A program made the position numbers and the translations under genes. From positions 1 to 64,000 of the forward strand of contig NZ_SMNQ01000007.1 in NCBI RefSeq assembly GCF_004353505.1: DNA of 64,000 nt. Direction: 5' to 3'. Below, in pieces: positions 45,765-55,413 of the stretch (its first letter is position 1; each line of letters begins with the position of its first letter). This DNA comes from Streptomyces sp. WAC05374 (GTDB lineage: Bacteria > Actinomycetota > Actinomycetes > Streptomycetales > Streptomycetaceae). The notes beneath the pieces are model-generated. The model saw nothing but the letters and a program-made list of their open reading frames with translations, was not told where the DNA came from and ran no database searches.

Positions 45765-45851
45765 GTGTCCTTTCCGCCCGCTATGGCGGTGACTGTCCGT
45801 CCCGGGTCTCGTCGCTGCGCGTGATTTCACCTTCACGTGACTCACAGGACC

Positions 45852-45880
45852 TTCACAAAGAGACCTAGATCACAGATATT
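45852..45880 (+). promoter_or_regulatory. Candidate promoter of an orphan transcript
   Basis: TTCACA (45852-45857) and GATATT (45875-45880) are separated by exactly 17 bp in an unusually AT-richer stretch, pointing rightward into a region without a convincing gene. Confidence 0.45.
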
Positions 45881-45886
45881 TGGGGG

Positions 45887-46172
45887 TAACCATTTGGACG
45901 GCTCGCGAGTCTAAATGGGCGATGCCACGAACGTCTTGGGGGACGTTCATGGGATGTCTTGGGGGACGTCCCAGGCAAGCGTTGGCCGGGGCACGTGCAC
46001 CGGGGAGCTTTGAGCGGCCCTCCCGTACGTACGTACCCCGGCAGATCGCACGCGAGCTTCTGCTGCGACCCGGCAGACGCCCGGACCCGGATCCCGTGGG
46101 GGGAATCCGTTCCGGGGAAATGGGAAGCGCCCCGCTCGCCGACCCGTGGGGGGATCGGCGGCGGGGCGCTTC
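45887..46172 (+). ncRNA. Candidate structured non-coding RNA or orphan leader
   Basis: From the expected start a hairpin forms at once: CCATTTGGAC (45890-45899) with GTCTAAATGG (45909-45918), one wobble. Then two 14-bp direct copies of GTCTTGGGGGACGT (45933-45946, 45956-45969) follow. The stretch ends in a 12+6-bp hairpin (46124-46172). Open frames here (for example 45880-46281) read like GC shadow, with no good ribosome binding site. This is inference from structure only; it could also be the leader of a lost gene. Confidence 0.4.
46124..46172. terminator. Bidirectional terminator downstream of citA
   Basis: GAAGCGCCCCGC (46124-46135) pairs perfectly with GCGGGGCGCTTC (46161-46172); inside, CGCCGA (46137-46142) pairs with TCGGCG (46155-46160). 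It lies 20 bp after the citA stop (minus strand) and would also end any plus-strand transcript. Confidence 0.8.
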
Positions 46173-46192
46173 TCGCTTGTCGCGGGAGGGCG

Positions 46193-47482
<1,290 letters not shown>

Positions 47483-47659
47483 GTCATCCCTCACCGACGT
47501 AGTGCCTCTTCTTCGAGGTGCCCTGACTGTCTCTACCATCCCCCACTTGGCCCAGCAGAGTGCACTCGGGGTCGACCATTCGGCCAATTGGCGGCACTCA
47601 GTGCCGTCAACCTGCTCATCCTGCCCCCTTCGCCCCGGTTGCGAAAGTCCGGATGATCC

Positions 47660-49891
47660 TCAGGTGATGTTTCCCACCTGTACCTCACCTTTCAGCCGGT
47701 GACGCAGTGAGGTAAAGCGCCGGCCCGCGGAAACGGTGCGGACGGCCTGCCCGATCGCTTTGCGTGAGCCGACGAGGACGACGAGTTTCCTGGCGCGCGT
47801 CACGGCCGTGTAGAGGAGGTTGCGCTGGAGCATCATCCACGCCCCGGTGGTGACCGGGATCACCACGGCCGGATACTCGCTGCCCTGGGAGCGGTGGATC
47901 GTCACGGCGTACGCGTGCGCCAGCTCGTCCAGCTCGTCGAAGTCGTACGGCACCTCCTCGTCCTCGTCGGTCAGCACCGTCAGCCGCTGCTCCTCCACGC
48001 TGAGCGTGGTGACCACGCCGACCGTTCCGTTGAAGACTCCGTTCGCCCCCTTCTCGTAATTGTTGCGAATCTGCGTGACCTTGTCGCCGACGCGGAAGAC
48101 CCTGCCGCCGAACCTCTTCTCCGGGACGTCCGGCCTGGCGGGGGTCACCGCCTGCTGGAGCAGGCCGTTGAGCGTGCCGGCGCCCGCCGGGCCCCGGTGC
48201 ATCGGCGCCAGGACCTGCACGTCCCGGCGCGGGTCGAGACCGAACTTCGCCGGTACGCGGCGGGCGGCGACGTCCACGGTCAGCCGGCCGGCCTCCTCGG
48301 TGTCCTCGGTGACGAACAGGAAGAAGTCCGGCAGCCCCGACGTCACCGGCTGCTGACCGGAGTTGATCCGGTGCGCGTTGGTGACCACTCCGGACTGCTG
48401 CGCCTGGCGGAAGATCCGGGTGAGCCGCACCGCCGGGACCGGACCGCCCTGTGCCAGCAGGTCGCTCAGCACCTCCCCCGCGCCCACGCTCGGCAACTGG
48501 TCGACGTCCCCCACCAGCAGCAGGTGCGCACCGGGCGCCACCGCCTTGACCAGCTTGTTGGCCAGCAGCAGGTCCAGCATGGACGCCTCGTCGACCACGA
48601 CCAGGTCGGCGTCGAGCGGCCGGTCCCGGTCGTAGGCCGCGTCCCCGCCCGGCTTCAGCTCCAGCAGCCGGTGCACGGTGGACGCCTCCGCGCCGGTCAG
48701 CTCCGCCAGCCGCTTGGCCGCCCGGCCGGTGGGCGCCGCCAGGAGCACCTTGGCCCTCTTGGCGCGGGCCAGCTCCACGATCGACCGGACCGTGAACGAC
48801 TTGCCGCAGCCGGGGCCGCCCGTCAGCACGGCGACCTTCCGGGTGAGGGCGAGGCGCACCGCCTCCTCCTGCTCGGGCGCCAGCTCCGCCCCCGTGCGGT
48901 CGGCGAGCCAGGCCAGCGCCTTGTCCCAGGCCACGTCCCGGAAGGCCGGCATCCGGTCCTCCTCCGTGCGCAGCAGCCGCCGGAGCTGGGCGGCCAGCGA
49001 CACCTCGGCACGGTGGAAGGGCACCAGATAGACGGCCGTCACGGTCTCCCCCTCGGGGCCCGGCACCCGCTCCCGGACCACACCGCCCTCCTCCTCGTCC
49101 GCGACCAGCTCGGCGAGGCAGTCGATGACCAGGCCCGTGTCGACCTGGAGGAGCTTCACGGCGTCCCCGATGAGCTGCTCCTCCGGCAGGAAGCAGTGAC
49201 CCTGGTCGGTGGACTGCGACAGCGCGTACCGCAGGCCCGCCTTCACCCGCTCCGGGCTGTCGTGCGGGATGCCCACCGCCTGCGCGATCCGGTCGGCGGT
49301 CAGGAAGCCGATGCCCCACACGTCGGCGGCCAGCCGGTAGGGCTGGTTCCTCACCACGGAGATCGAGGCGTCCCCGTACTTCTTGTAGATGCGCACCGCG
49401 ATGGAGGTGGAGACGCCGACGCCCTGGAGGAAGACCATCACCTCCTTGATCGCCTTCTGCTCCTCCCACGCGGCGCCGATCATCCTCGTCCGCTTCGGCC
49501 CGAGCCCCGGCACCTCGATCAGCCGCTGCGGCTCCCGCTCGATGACGTCGAGCGTCTCCACGCCGAAGTGCTCGGTGATCCGGTCGGCGATGCGCGGCCC
49601 GATGCCCTTGATCAGGCCGGAGCCGAGGTAGCGGCGGATGCCCTGGACGGTGGCCGGCAGGACCGTCGTGTAGTTCTCCACCGTGAACTGCTTGCCGTAC
49701 TGGGGGTGGGAGCCCCAGCGCCCCTCCATGCGCAGCGACTCGCCGGGCTGCGCGCCGAGGAGCGAGCCGACCACCGTGAGGAGGTCCCCGCCGCCGCGCC
49801 CGGTGTCGACCCGGGCGACCGTGTAGCCGTTCTCCTCGTTGGCGTAGGTGATCCGCTCCAGGACCCCTTCGACCACTGCCAGGTTGGACAT
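47660..49891 (-). CDS. recD2: RecD2-like helicase
   Basis: 743 residues from the ATG at 49891 (MSNLAVVEGVLERITY). An N-terminal OB-like domain, helix-hairpin-helix repeats (GLIKGIGPRIADRITEHFG), then two RecA-like helicase domains. These carry Walker A GGPGCGKS, VVDEASMLD, GDVDQLPSVG and the C-terminal IHRSQGSEYPAVVIPV motif of superfamily 1B. RecD2 is a 5'-3' DNA helicase outside RecBCD, linked to replication and repair. The N-terminal extension identifies RecD2 rather than RecD. Same strand as citA, 177 bp apart. Confidence 0.92.
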   Translation of the reverse strand: MSNLAVVEGVLERITYANEENGYTVARVDTGRGGGDLLTVVGSLLGAQPGESLRMEGRWGSHPQYGKQFTVENYTTVLPATVQGIRRYLGSGLIKGIGPRIADRITEHFGVETLDVIEREPQRLIEVPGLGPKRTRMIGAAWEEQKAIKEVMVFLQGVGVSTSIAVRIYKKYGDASISVVRNQPYRLAADVWGIGFLTADRIAQAVGIPHDSPERVKAGLRYALSQSTDQGHCFLPEEQLIGDAVKLLQVDTGLVIDCLAELVADEEEGGVVRERVPGPEGETVTAVYLVPFHRAEVSLAAQLRRLLRTEEDRMPAFRDVAWDKALAWLADRTGAELAPEQEEAVRLALTRKVAVLTGGPGCGKSFTVRSIVELARAKRAKVLLAAPTGRAAKRLAELTGAEASTVHRLLELKPGGDAAYDRDRPLDADLVVVDEASMLDLLLANKLVKAVAPGAHLLLVGDVDQLPSVGAGEVLSDLLAQGGPVPAVRLTRIFRQAQQSGVVTNAHRINSGQQPVTSGLPDFFLFVTEDTEEAGRLTVDVAARRVPAKFGLDPRRDVQVLAPMHRGPAGAGTLNGLLQQAVTPARPDVPEKRFGGRVFRVGDKVTQIRNNYEKGANGVFNGTVGVVTTLSVEEQRLTVLTDEDEEVPYDFDELDELAHAYAVTIHRSQGSEYPAVVIPVTTGAWMMLQRNLLYTAVTRARKLVVLVGSRKAIGQAVRTVSAGRRFTSLRHRLKGEVQVGNIT

Positions 49892-49962
49892 GCCCCCGAC
49901 GCTACCGGGCGCCTCGGACAGTCCGTACGGGCCTGTGGACAACCCCGTCACGGCACGACGAA

Positions 49963-49988
49963 GGGGCCCGGTCCATGGACCGGGCCCC
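49963..49988. terminator. Perfect palindrome after the isomerase operon
   Basis: A 26-bp perfect dyad centred on CCATGG lies between the 3' end of the minus-strand isomerase gene (50104) and the start of recD2 (49891). It can form a 10-12-bp stem and probably ends the upstream operon. Confidence 0.6.
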
Positions 49989-50103
49989 GCGCGCTCCCCC
50001 CGCGGGGCTTCCCCGAATCCCCCCGGATTCCCCCCGGAAGACCCCGCACGACAGGTACGACACGCGTCACGCCGCAAGGGTTGTACCGGCGGGGCGGAAA
50101 ATT

Positions 50104-50913
50104 TCAGAGCACGTGCCGCACGTAGTCGCGCACCGTCTCCTCCAGCACCTCCGTGCCGTCCCGCGCCCACAGGTCGTCGTTGAACAGCTCCACCTCGATG
50201 GGGCCCTTGTAGCCGGCCGCGTCGACCCGTTCGCGCCAGCCGCGCAGGTCGACGCAGCCGTCGCCGAGCCGGCCCCGTCCGGTCAGGACACCGGCAGGCA
50301 GGGGGGTGGTCCAGTCGGCCAGTTGGAAGGCGTGGATGCGGCCCTGCTCGCCGGCGCGGGCGACCGCCGCCGGGGCCCGGTCGTCCCACCAGACGTGGTA
50401 GGTGTCGACGACGACGCCTGCCTGGGAGGCGGGGAAGGGCTCGGCCAGGGCGAGGGCCTGGTCGAGGGTGGAGACCGCGCACCGGTCGGCCGCGTACATC
50501 GGGTGGAGGGGCTCGATGGCGAGCCGGACGCCCCGCCCGGCCGCGTACGGGACCAGGTCGGCGAGCGCGTCGGCGATCAGGGAGCGCGCGGCCGGCAGGT
50601 CCTTCCCCCCGGGCGGCAGGCCGCCACAGACCAGGACCAGGGTGTCGGTGCCGAGGGCCGCCGCCTCGTCGACGGCCGCCCGGTTGTCCTCCGGGCCGGC
50701 GGCGGTGGTGAAGAAGCCGCCCCGGCACAGGGTGGTGACGGTCAGCCCCGCGTCGCGCACCAGCTTGGCGGTGGCCTCGACGCCGTACGCGCGGACCGGC
50801 TCGCGCCACAGCCCGATGCCCGGGATGCCGAGCCGTACGCACGCGTCGGTCAGCTCGGGCAGGGTGAGCTGTTTGACCGTCATCTGGTTGATGCTGAACC
50901 GGGTGAGACTCAC
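50104..50913 (-). CDS. Sugar-phosphate isomerase/epimerase family TIM barrel
   Basis: 269 residues; the GTG at 50913 overlaps the stop of the DUF993 gene (GTGA). AP-endonuclease-2-like barrel with Glu and His metal ligands in AIEPLHPMY, VVVDTYHVWWDD and FQLADWTT...GRLGDGCVD, and a final Glu (IEVELF). Third gene of the operon starting with the Gfo/Idh/MocA oxidoreductase. Enzymes of this family isomerise ketoses, dehydrate inososes or cleave 3-keto-glycosides; which applies is not evident. Confidence 0.88.
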   Translation of the reverse strand: MSLTRFSINQMTVKQLTLPELTDACVRLGIPGIGLWREPVRAYGVEATAKLVRDAGLTVTTLCRGGFFTTAAGPEDNRAAVDEAAALGTDTLVLVCGGLPPGGKDLPAARSLIADALADLVPYAAGRGVRLAIEPLHPMYAADRCAVSTLDQALALAEPFPASQAGVVVDTYHVWWDDRAPAAVARAGEQGRIHAFQLADWTTPLPAGVLTGRGRLGDGCVDLRGWRERVDAAGYKGPIEVELFNDDLWARDGTEVLEETVRDYVRHVL

Positions 50914-52052
50914 CTGTCGACTCCGTACACCGTGAGCAGGGACTTCATGCGCGCCTCGGCCAGCGCCGGGTCGGGGAACAGGCCGAGTCCGTCGGCCAGT
51001 TCGTACGCCCGCGCCAGGTGCGGGAGCGAGCGGGCCGACTGGAGGCCGCCGACCATGGTGAAGTGGTCCTGGTGGCCGGCCAGCCAGGCCAGGAACACCA
51101 CGCCCGTCTTGTAGTAGCGGGTCGGCGCGGCGAAGAGGTGGCGCGCCAGGGCGACCGTCGGGTCGAGGACGGCACGGAAGCCCGCCGTGTCGCCGGCGTC
51201 GAGGCGGCGGACCGCCTCGGCGGCCGGCGGGGCGAGCGGGTCGAAGACGCCGAGCAGGGCGTGGCTGAAGCCGTGGTCGTCGCCCGCGATCAGCTCGGGG
51301 TAGTGGAAGTCGTCGCCGGTGTAGCAGCGCACCCCGTCGGGCAGGCGGCGGCGCAGCTCCGCCTCGCGGCGGGCGTCCAGCAGGGAGACCTTGACGCCGT
51401 CGACCCTGCCGGGGTGCTCCGCGACGACCTTCAGGAAGGTGTCGGTCGCCGTGTCCAGGTCGGCCGAACCCCAGTAGCCCTCCAGGGCCGGGTCGAACAT
51501 CGGGCCGAGCCAGTGGAGGATGACCGGCCCGGAGCACTGGCGCAGGAGATGGCCGTAGACGGCCAGGTAGTCGTCGGGGGAGCCGGCGGCCGCCGCGAGC
51601 GCGCGGGAGGCCATCAGGACGGGCTGGGCGCCGCTCTCCTCGACCAGGGCGAGCTGCTCCTCGTACGCGGCCCGGACGCCGGCCAGGTCCGCCGGGCCGG
51701 TGAGCTGGTCGGTGCCGGCACCCGCCGCGATCCGCCCGCCGGCCGCCTTCGCCTCGGCGGCCGAGCGGCGGATCAGCTCGGCCGCCGAGGCCCAGTCCAG
51801 GCCCATGCCGCGCTGGGCGGTGTCCATGGCCTCGGCGACCCCGAGGCCGTGCGCCCACAGGTGGCGGCGGAAGGCGAGGGTGGCGTCCCAGTCGACGGCC
51901 GCCGGGGAGTCGGGCGAGACGTCCGCGTACGGGTCGGCGACGACGTGGGCGGCGGCGAAGACCGTGCGGGAGGTGAGGGGCGCGCCGGGCGGCCCGAAGG
52001 GGGCGGGCTCGGTGCGGGGTTCGTAGGTGCCGTGCGGGAGCCGGATGGTCAC
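50910..52052 (-). CDS. DUF993 dihydrodipicolinate-synthase-like protein
   Basis: 380 residues; the GTG at 52052 overlaps the preceding stop (GTGA). The pattern (TIRLPHGTYEP, VFAAAHVVADPYAD, GMGLDW, DGVKVSLLD, CYTGDDFHYPELI, TRYYKTGVVFLAWL) is that of the DUF993 family, barrel proteins related to N-acetylneuraminate lyase/DHDPS. The Lys in GVKVSL is a candidate Schiff-base residue. The family occurs in sugar operons but has no assigned reaction that I know. Here it is translationally locked between the oxidoreductase and an isomerase, which suggests a retro-aldol cleavage of their product. Confidence 0.85.
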   Translation of the reverse strand: MTIRLPHGTYEPRTEPAPFGPPGAPLTSRTVFAAAHVVADPYADVSPDSPAAVDWDATLAFRRHLWAHGLGVAEAMDTAQRGMGLDWASAAELIRRSAAEAKAAGGRIAAGAGTDQLTGPADLAGVRAAYEEQLALVEESGAQPVLMASRALAAAAGSPDDYLAVYGHLLRQCSGPVILHWLGPMFDPALEGYWGSADLDTATDTFLKVVAEHPGRVDGVKVSLLDARREAELRRRLPDGVRCYTGDDFHYPELIAGDDHGFSHALLGVFDPLAPPAAEAVRRLDAGDTAGFRAVLDPTVALARHLFAAPTRYYKTGVVFLAWLAGHQDHFTMVGGLQSARSLPHLARAYELADGLGLFPDPALAEARMKSLLTVYGVDR

Positions 52053-53200
52053 AGCGCCAGCTCCGGTACGTCCTGACGGCGGCCCTCGGCGGAGGACCTC
52101 AGCCCCAGCTCGGCGAGCTGCACGCCGCGCGCGCCCGCCAGCAGGTCCCAGTGGTAGGGCTCGTCGAGGACGACGTGGCGCAGGAACAGCTCCCACTGGG
52201 CCTTGAAGCCGTTGTCGAACTCGGTGTTGTCGGGGACCTCCTGCCACTGGTCGCGGAAGGAGTGGGTGGCGGGCAGGTCGGGGTTCCAGACGGGCTTGGG
52301 GGTGAGCGAGCGGTGCTGGACGCGGCAGCCGCGCAGCCCGGCGACGGCCGAGCCGTGGGTGCCGTCGACCTGGAACTCGACCAGTTCATCGCGGTGGACG
52401 CGGACCGCCCAGGAGGAGTTGATCTGCGCGACTGCGCCGCCGGCCAGTTCGAAGATCCCGTACGCGGCGTCGTCGGCGGTGGCGGCGTACGGCTTGCCGT
52501 CCTCGTCCCAGCGCTGCGGGATGTGGGTGGTGACATGGGCGCTGACGCTCGTCACCCGGCCGAACAGCTCGTGCAGGACGTACTCCCAGTGAGGGAACAT
52601 GTCGACGACGATCCCGCCGCCGTCCTCGGCGCGGTAGTTCCACGAGGGGCGCTGGGCCTGCTGCCAGTCGCCTTCGAAGACCCAGTAGCCGAACTCGCCG
52701 CGTACGGAGAGGATCTCGCCGAAGAAGCCTCCGTCGACGAGCCGCTTCAGCTTCCGCAGGCCCGGCAGGAACAGCTTGTCCTGGACGACGCCGTGCTTGA
52801 TGCCGGCGGCCCGGGCCGCGCGGGCGAGCTGGAGGGCGCCGGCGGTGTCGGTGGCGGTCGGCTTCTCGGTGTAGACGTGTTTGCCCGCCGCGACGGCCCT
52901 GGCGAGGGCGTCGGCCCGGGCGGAGGTGACCTGGGCGTCGAAGTAGATCTCGACGGTGTCGTCGGCGAGGACCGCGTCGAGGTCGGTGGACCATTCGGTG
53001 AGGCCGTGGCGGTCGGCGAGGGCGCGCAGGGAGTGTTCGCGGCGGCCGACGAGCACCGGCTCGGGCCACAGGACCTGCCCGTCGCCCAGGTCCAGGCCGC
53101 CCTGCTCGCGGATCGCGAGGAGGGAGCGCACCAGGTGCTGCCGGTACCCCATCCGCCCCGTGACGCCGTTCATGGCGATCCGCACGGTTCTGCGTGTCAC
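52049..53200 (-). CDS. Gfo/Idh/MocA-family oxidoreductase
   Basis: 383 residues, GTG at 53200 with GGAGGA 6 nt upstream. N-terminal Rossmann domain (RIAMNGVTGRMGYRQH), the EKPTA motif whose Lys acts in hydride transfer (KHVYTEKPTA), and a C-terminal beta-sheet domain. It oxidises a hydroxyl group of a sugar or cyclitol with NAD(P). Unusually the nucleotide loop reads GVTGRMG. First gene of an operon that is divergent from the LacI-type regulator; its promoter region contains a palindromic operator. Confidence 0.9.
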   Translation of the reverse strand: MTRRTVRIAMNGVTGRMGYRQHLVRSLLAIREQGGLDLGDGQVLWPEPVLVGRREHSLRALADRHGLTEWSTDLDAVLADDTVEIYFDAQVTSARADALARAVAAGKHVYTEKPTATDTAGALQLARAARAAGIKHGVVQDKLFLPGLRKLKRLVDGGFFGEILSVRGEFGYWVFEGDWQQAQRPSWNYRAEDGGGIVVDMFPHWEYVLHELFGRVTSVSAHVTTHIPQRWDEDGKPYAATADDAAYGIFELAGGAVAQINSSWAVRVHRDELVEFQVDGTHGSAVAGLRGCRVQHRSLTPKPVWNPDLPATHSFRDQWQEVPDNTEFDNGFKAQWELFLRHVVLDEPYHWDLLAGARGVQLAELGLRSSAEGRRQDVPELAL

Positions 53201-53265
53201 GAAGGTCCTCCATGTGTGGTCGGCCCAGTAGCCCCGTCGCTACGGGAGTCTTGCCCGGACACGGT

Positions 53266-53285
53266 CGTAGCAAGCGCTTTCTACG
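53266..53285. promoter_or_regulatory. LacI-type operator
   Basis: CGTAG-C-AAGCGCTT-T-CTACG is palindromic apart from one base pair and has the AAGCGCTT core with central CG typical of LacI-family sites. It lies between the divergent oxidoreductase and regulator genes. A second, smaller dyad GTAGC/GCTAC lies at 53228-53243. Confidence 0.8.
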
Positions 53286-53354
53286 GGGGATGACGCTAGC
53301 CTGCCGACAGCGGCCGGTACAAGGGCCCGGCCCGACTCTCCTCGGAGGAACGCG

Positions 53355-54416
53355 ATGACAGTCACCCTGGCCGACGTGGCCGCCCGCGCCCGGGTGTCCC
53401 CGGCCACCGTCTCCCGCGTCCTCAACGGCAACTACCCCGTCGCCGCCTCCACCCGGGAGCGGGTCCTGCGCGCGGTCGACGAGCTCGACTACGTGCTCAA
53501 CGGCCCCGCCAGCGCGCTCGCCGCCGCCACCTCGGACCTGGTCGGCATCCTCGTCAACGACATCGCCGACCCGTTCTTCGGCATCATGGCCGGTGCCGCG
53601 CAGACCGCGATCGGCGAGGGCGCGCCGGGCCGGGCGGGCGGCGAGAAGCTGGCCGTCGTCTGCAACACGGGCGGCTCCCCGGAGCGCGAGCTGACGTACC
53701 TGACCCTGCTCCAGCGCCAGCGCGCGGCGGCCGTCGTCCTGACCGGCGGCGCGGTGGAGGACCCCGGCCACCTCGCGGCCATGGCCGCCAAGCTGGCCCG
53801 GCTCGCGGACGCGGGGACCCGGGTGGTGCTGTGCGGGCGCCCGCCGGTGCCCTCGGCGGGCGACGCGACCGCCGCCGCACTGGCCTTCGACAACCGGGGC
53901 GGCGCCCGCCGGCTGACGGAGCATCTGCTCGAACTGGGCCACCGGCGCATCGGGTACGTCGCCGGTCCCGAGGAGCGCACCACCACCCGGCACCGCCTGG
54001 AGGGCCACCGCGCGGCGCTGGAGGCGGCCGGGCTCGCGGGCGCCCCGGACCGGCTCACCGTGCACGGGCCCTACGACCGGCGCTCCGGGTACGACGCGAC
54101 GCTGGAGCTGCTGCGGCGCGAGCCGGGCCTGACGGCGATCGTCGCCGCCAACGACACGGTGGCGCTGGGCGCCTGCGCCGCACTGCGCGAGCGGGGGCTG
54201 CGCATCCCGGACGACGTCTCCGTCGCGGGCTTCGACGACCTGCCGTTCTCGGTGGACGCGGTGCCCGCCCTCACGACCGTACGGCTGCCGCTGCACGAGG
54301 CGGGCGCGCGGGCCGGGCGGCTGGCAACGGGCACGGAGGCGCCCCCGCCGGGCGGCATCGCGACGATCGGCGGGGAACTGATGGTCCGCGCCTCGACGGG
54401 GCGCCCCCGGTCCTGA
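53355..54416 (+). CDS. LacI-family transcriptional regulator
   Basis: 353 residues, ATG at 53355 behind CGGAGGAA. TLADVAARARVSPATVSRVLNG at residues 4-25 is the LacI helix-turn-helix and hinge start; the rest is a periplasmic-binding-protein fold (GILVNDIADPFFG, CAALRERGLRIPDDVSVAGFDD). A repressor released by a sugar or derivative. The AAGCGCTT palindrome 70 bp upstream suggests control of itself and the divergent operon, and the isomerase gene 79 bp downstream may be included. Confidence 0.94.
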   Translation: MTVTLADVAARARVSPATVSRVLNGNYPVAASTRERVLRAVDELDYVLNGPASALAAATSDLVGILVNDIADPFFGIMAGAAQTAIGEGAPGRAGGEKLAVVCNTGGSPERELTYLTLLQRQRAAAVVLTGGAVEDPGHLAAMAAKLARLADAGTRVVLCGRPPVPSAGDATAAALAFDNRGGARRLTEHLLELGHRRIGYVAGPEERTTTRHRLEGHRAALEAAGLAGAPDRLTVHGPYDRRSGYDATLELLRREPGLTAIVAANDTVALGACAALRERGLRIPDDVSVAGFDDLPFSVDAVPALTTVRLPLHEAGARAGRLATGTEAPPPGGIATIGGELMVRASTGRPRS

Positions 54417-54495
54417 TCCGCCATGACGGAGCGCCGTGCGGGTACGTTCCACGGCAGTGAGAGCGGACCCGACCCGCACGAAGGAGCTCCCGACC

Positions 54496-55272
54496 GTGAA
54501 GTACGCCTTCTCCACCCTCGGTGTCCCCGGGATGCCGGTTCCCGACGTCGTCCGTCTCGCCGTGGACTGCGGCTACCAGGGCGTGGAGCTGCGCGCCCAC
54601 CCCGAGGAGCCGGTCCACCCCGGCCTGGTGGCGCACGAACGGCGGGCGGTCGCGGAGGAGTTCGCGCGGGCGGGCGTCGAGATCCTGACGGTCGCCGGGT
54701 ACGCGCGGGTCGCGCAGGCGGGTGACGACGAGCCCGTGTACGAGGAGCTGCACCAACTGCTGTACCTCGCGGCCGACCTGGGCGCTTCGTACGTCCGGGT
54801 GTTCCCGGGCGGCGGCGACCAGGACCCGGCGGAGGCGGACGCGACGGCGGCCCGGCGGCTGGGCGTGGCGGCGGAGATCGGGGCGGACCTGGGGGTGCGC
54901 ATCCTGGTGGAGACCCATGACTCGCACCGCACGGGCGCGGACGTGGCGCGGATCGTGGGGGCGGTCGGCCACAAGCACGTGGGCGCCCTGTGGGACGTGA
55001 TGCACCCGTGGACGGCGGGCGAGGCCCCGGCGGCGACGCACGCGGTGCTGGCGCCGTACCTGGGGTACGTGCAGGTCAAGGACATCGCCTCGGCCGAGGA
55101 CGGCACGCCGCTGCCGCTCGGCGCCGGGGTGCTCCCCCTGGCCGAGTGCCTGGCGCCGCTGGGCGGCGAGGGCTGGGCGTGCTGGGAGTACGAGAAGCGG
55201 TGGTACCCGGACGCGGCCGACCTCCCGCCCCTGCTCGCGGCGGGACGGGAGCACCTGGCCCGGCTCGTCTAG
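54496..55272 (+). CDS. Sugar-phosphate isomerase/epimerase family TIM barrel
   Basis: 258 residues, GTG at 54496 with GGAG 8 nt upstream. AP-endonuclease-2-like barrel: KYAFSTLGVPGMPVPDVVRLAVDCGYQGVELRAHPEE at the N-terminus, VETHDSHRTGADV, WDVMHPWTAGE, VQVKDIA and WEYEKRW supply the metal-binding Glu/Asp/His/Glu set. Second enzyme of this type in the LacI-controlled cluster, probably acting on the same pathway. The 79-bp gap to the regulator holds no terminator, so the two may be co-transcribed. Confidence 0.88.
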   Translation: MKYAFSTLGVPGMPVPDVVRLAVDCGYQGVELRAHPEEPVHPGLVAHERRAVAEEFARAGVEILTVAGYARVAQAGDDEPVYEELHQLLYLAADLGASYVRVFPGGGDQDPAEADATAARRLGVAAEIGADLGVRILVETHDSHRTGADVARIVGAVGHKHVGALWDVMHPWTAGEAPAATHAVLAPYLGYVQVKDIASAEDGTPLPLGAGVLPLAECLAPLGGEGWACWEYEKRWYPDAADLPPLLAAGREHLARLV

Positions 55273-55309
55273 GGAATGTGCTGTTCGGGCGGGCGTGGAC
55301 GACACGTCG

Positions 55310-55339
55310 CCCCATGGGGACGTTCCGGGGCCCATGGGG
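55310..55339. repeat. Two CCCATGGGG dyads 20 bp apart
   Basis: The palindromic core CCCATGGGG occurs at 55311-55319 and 55331-55339 in the space between the isomerase and the Tat-secreted protein gene. It may be a terminator or a binding site. Confidence 0.4.
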
Positions 55340-55413
55340 TGTGAACCTGTCGGTGCGCCCCCGGGTACCGGCCGGGCGCTCGAACGGTGTCGCCCGGAAG
55401 GGGAACTGCTCCC

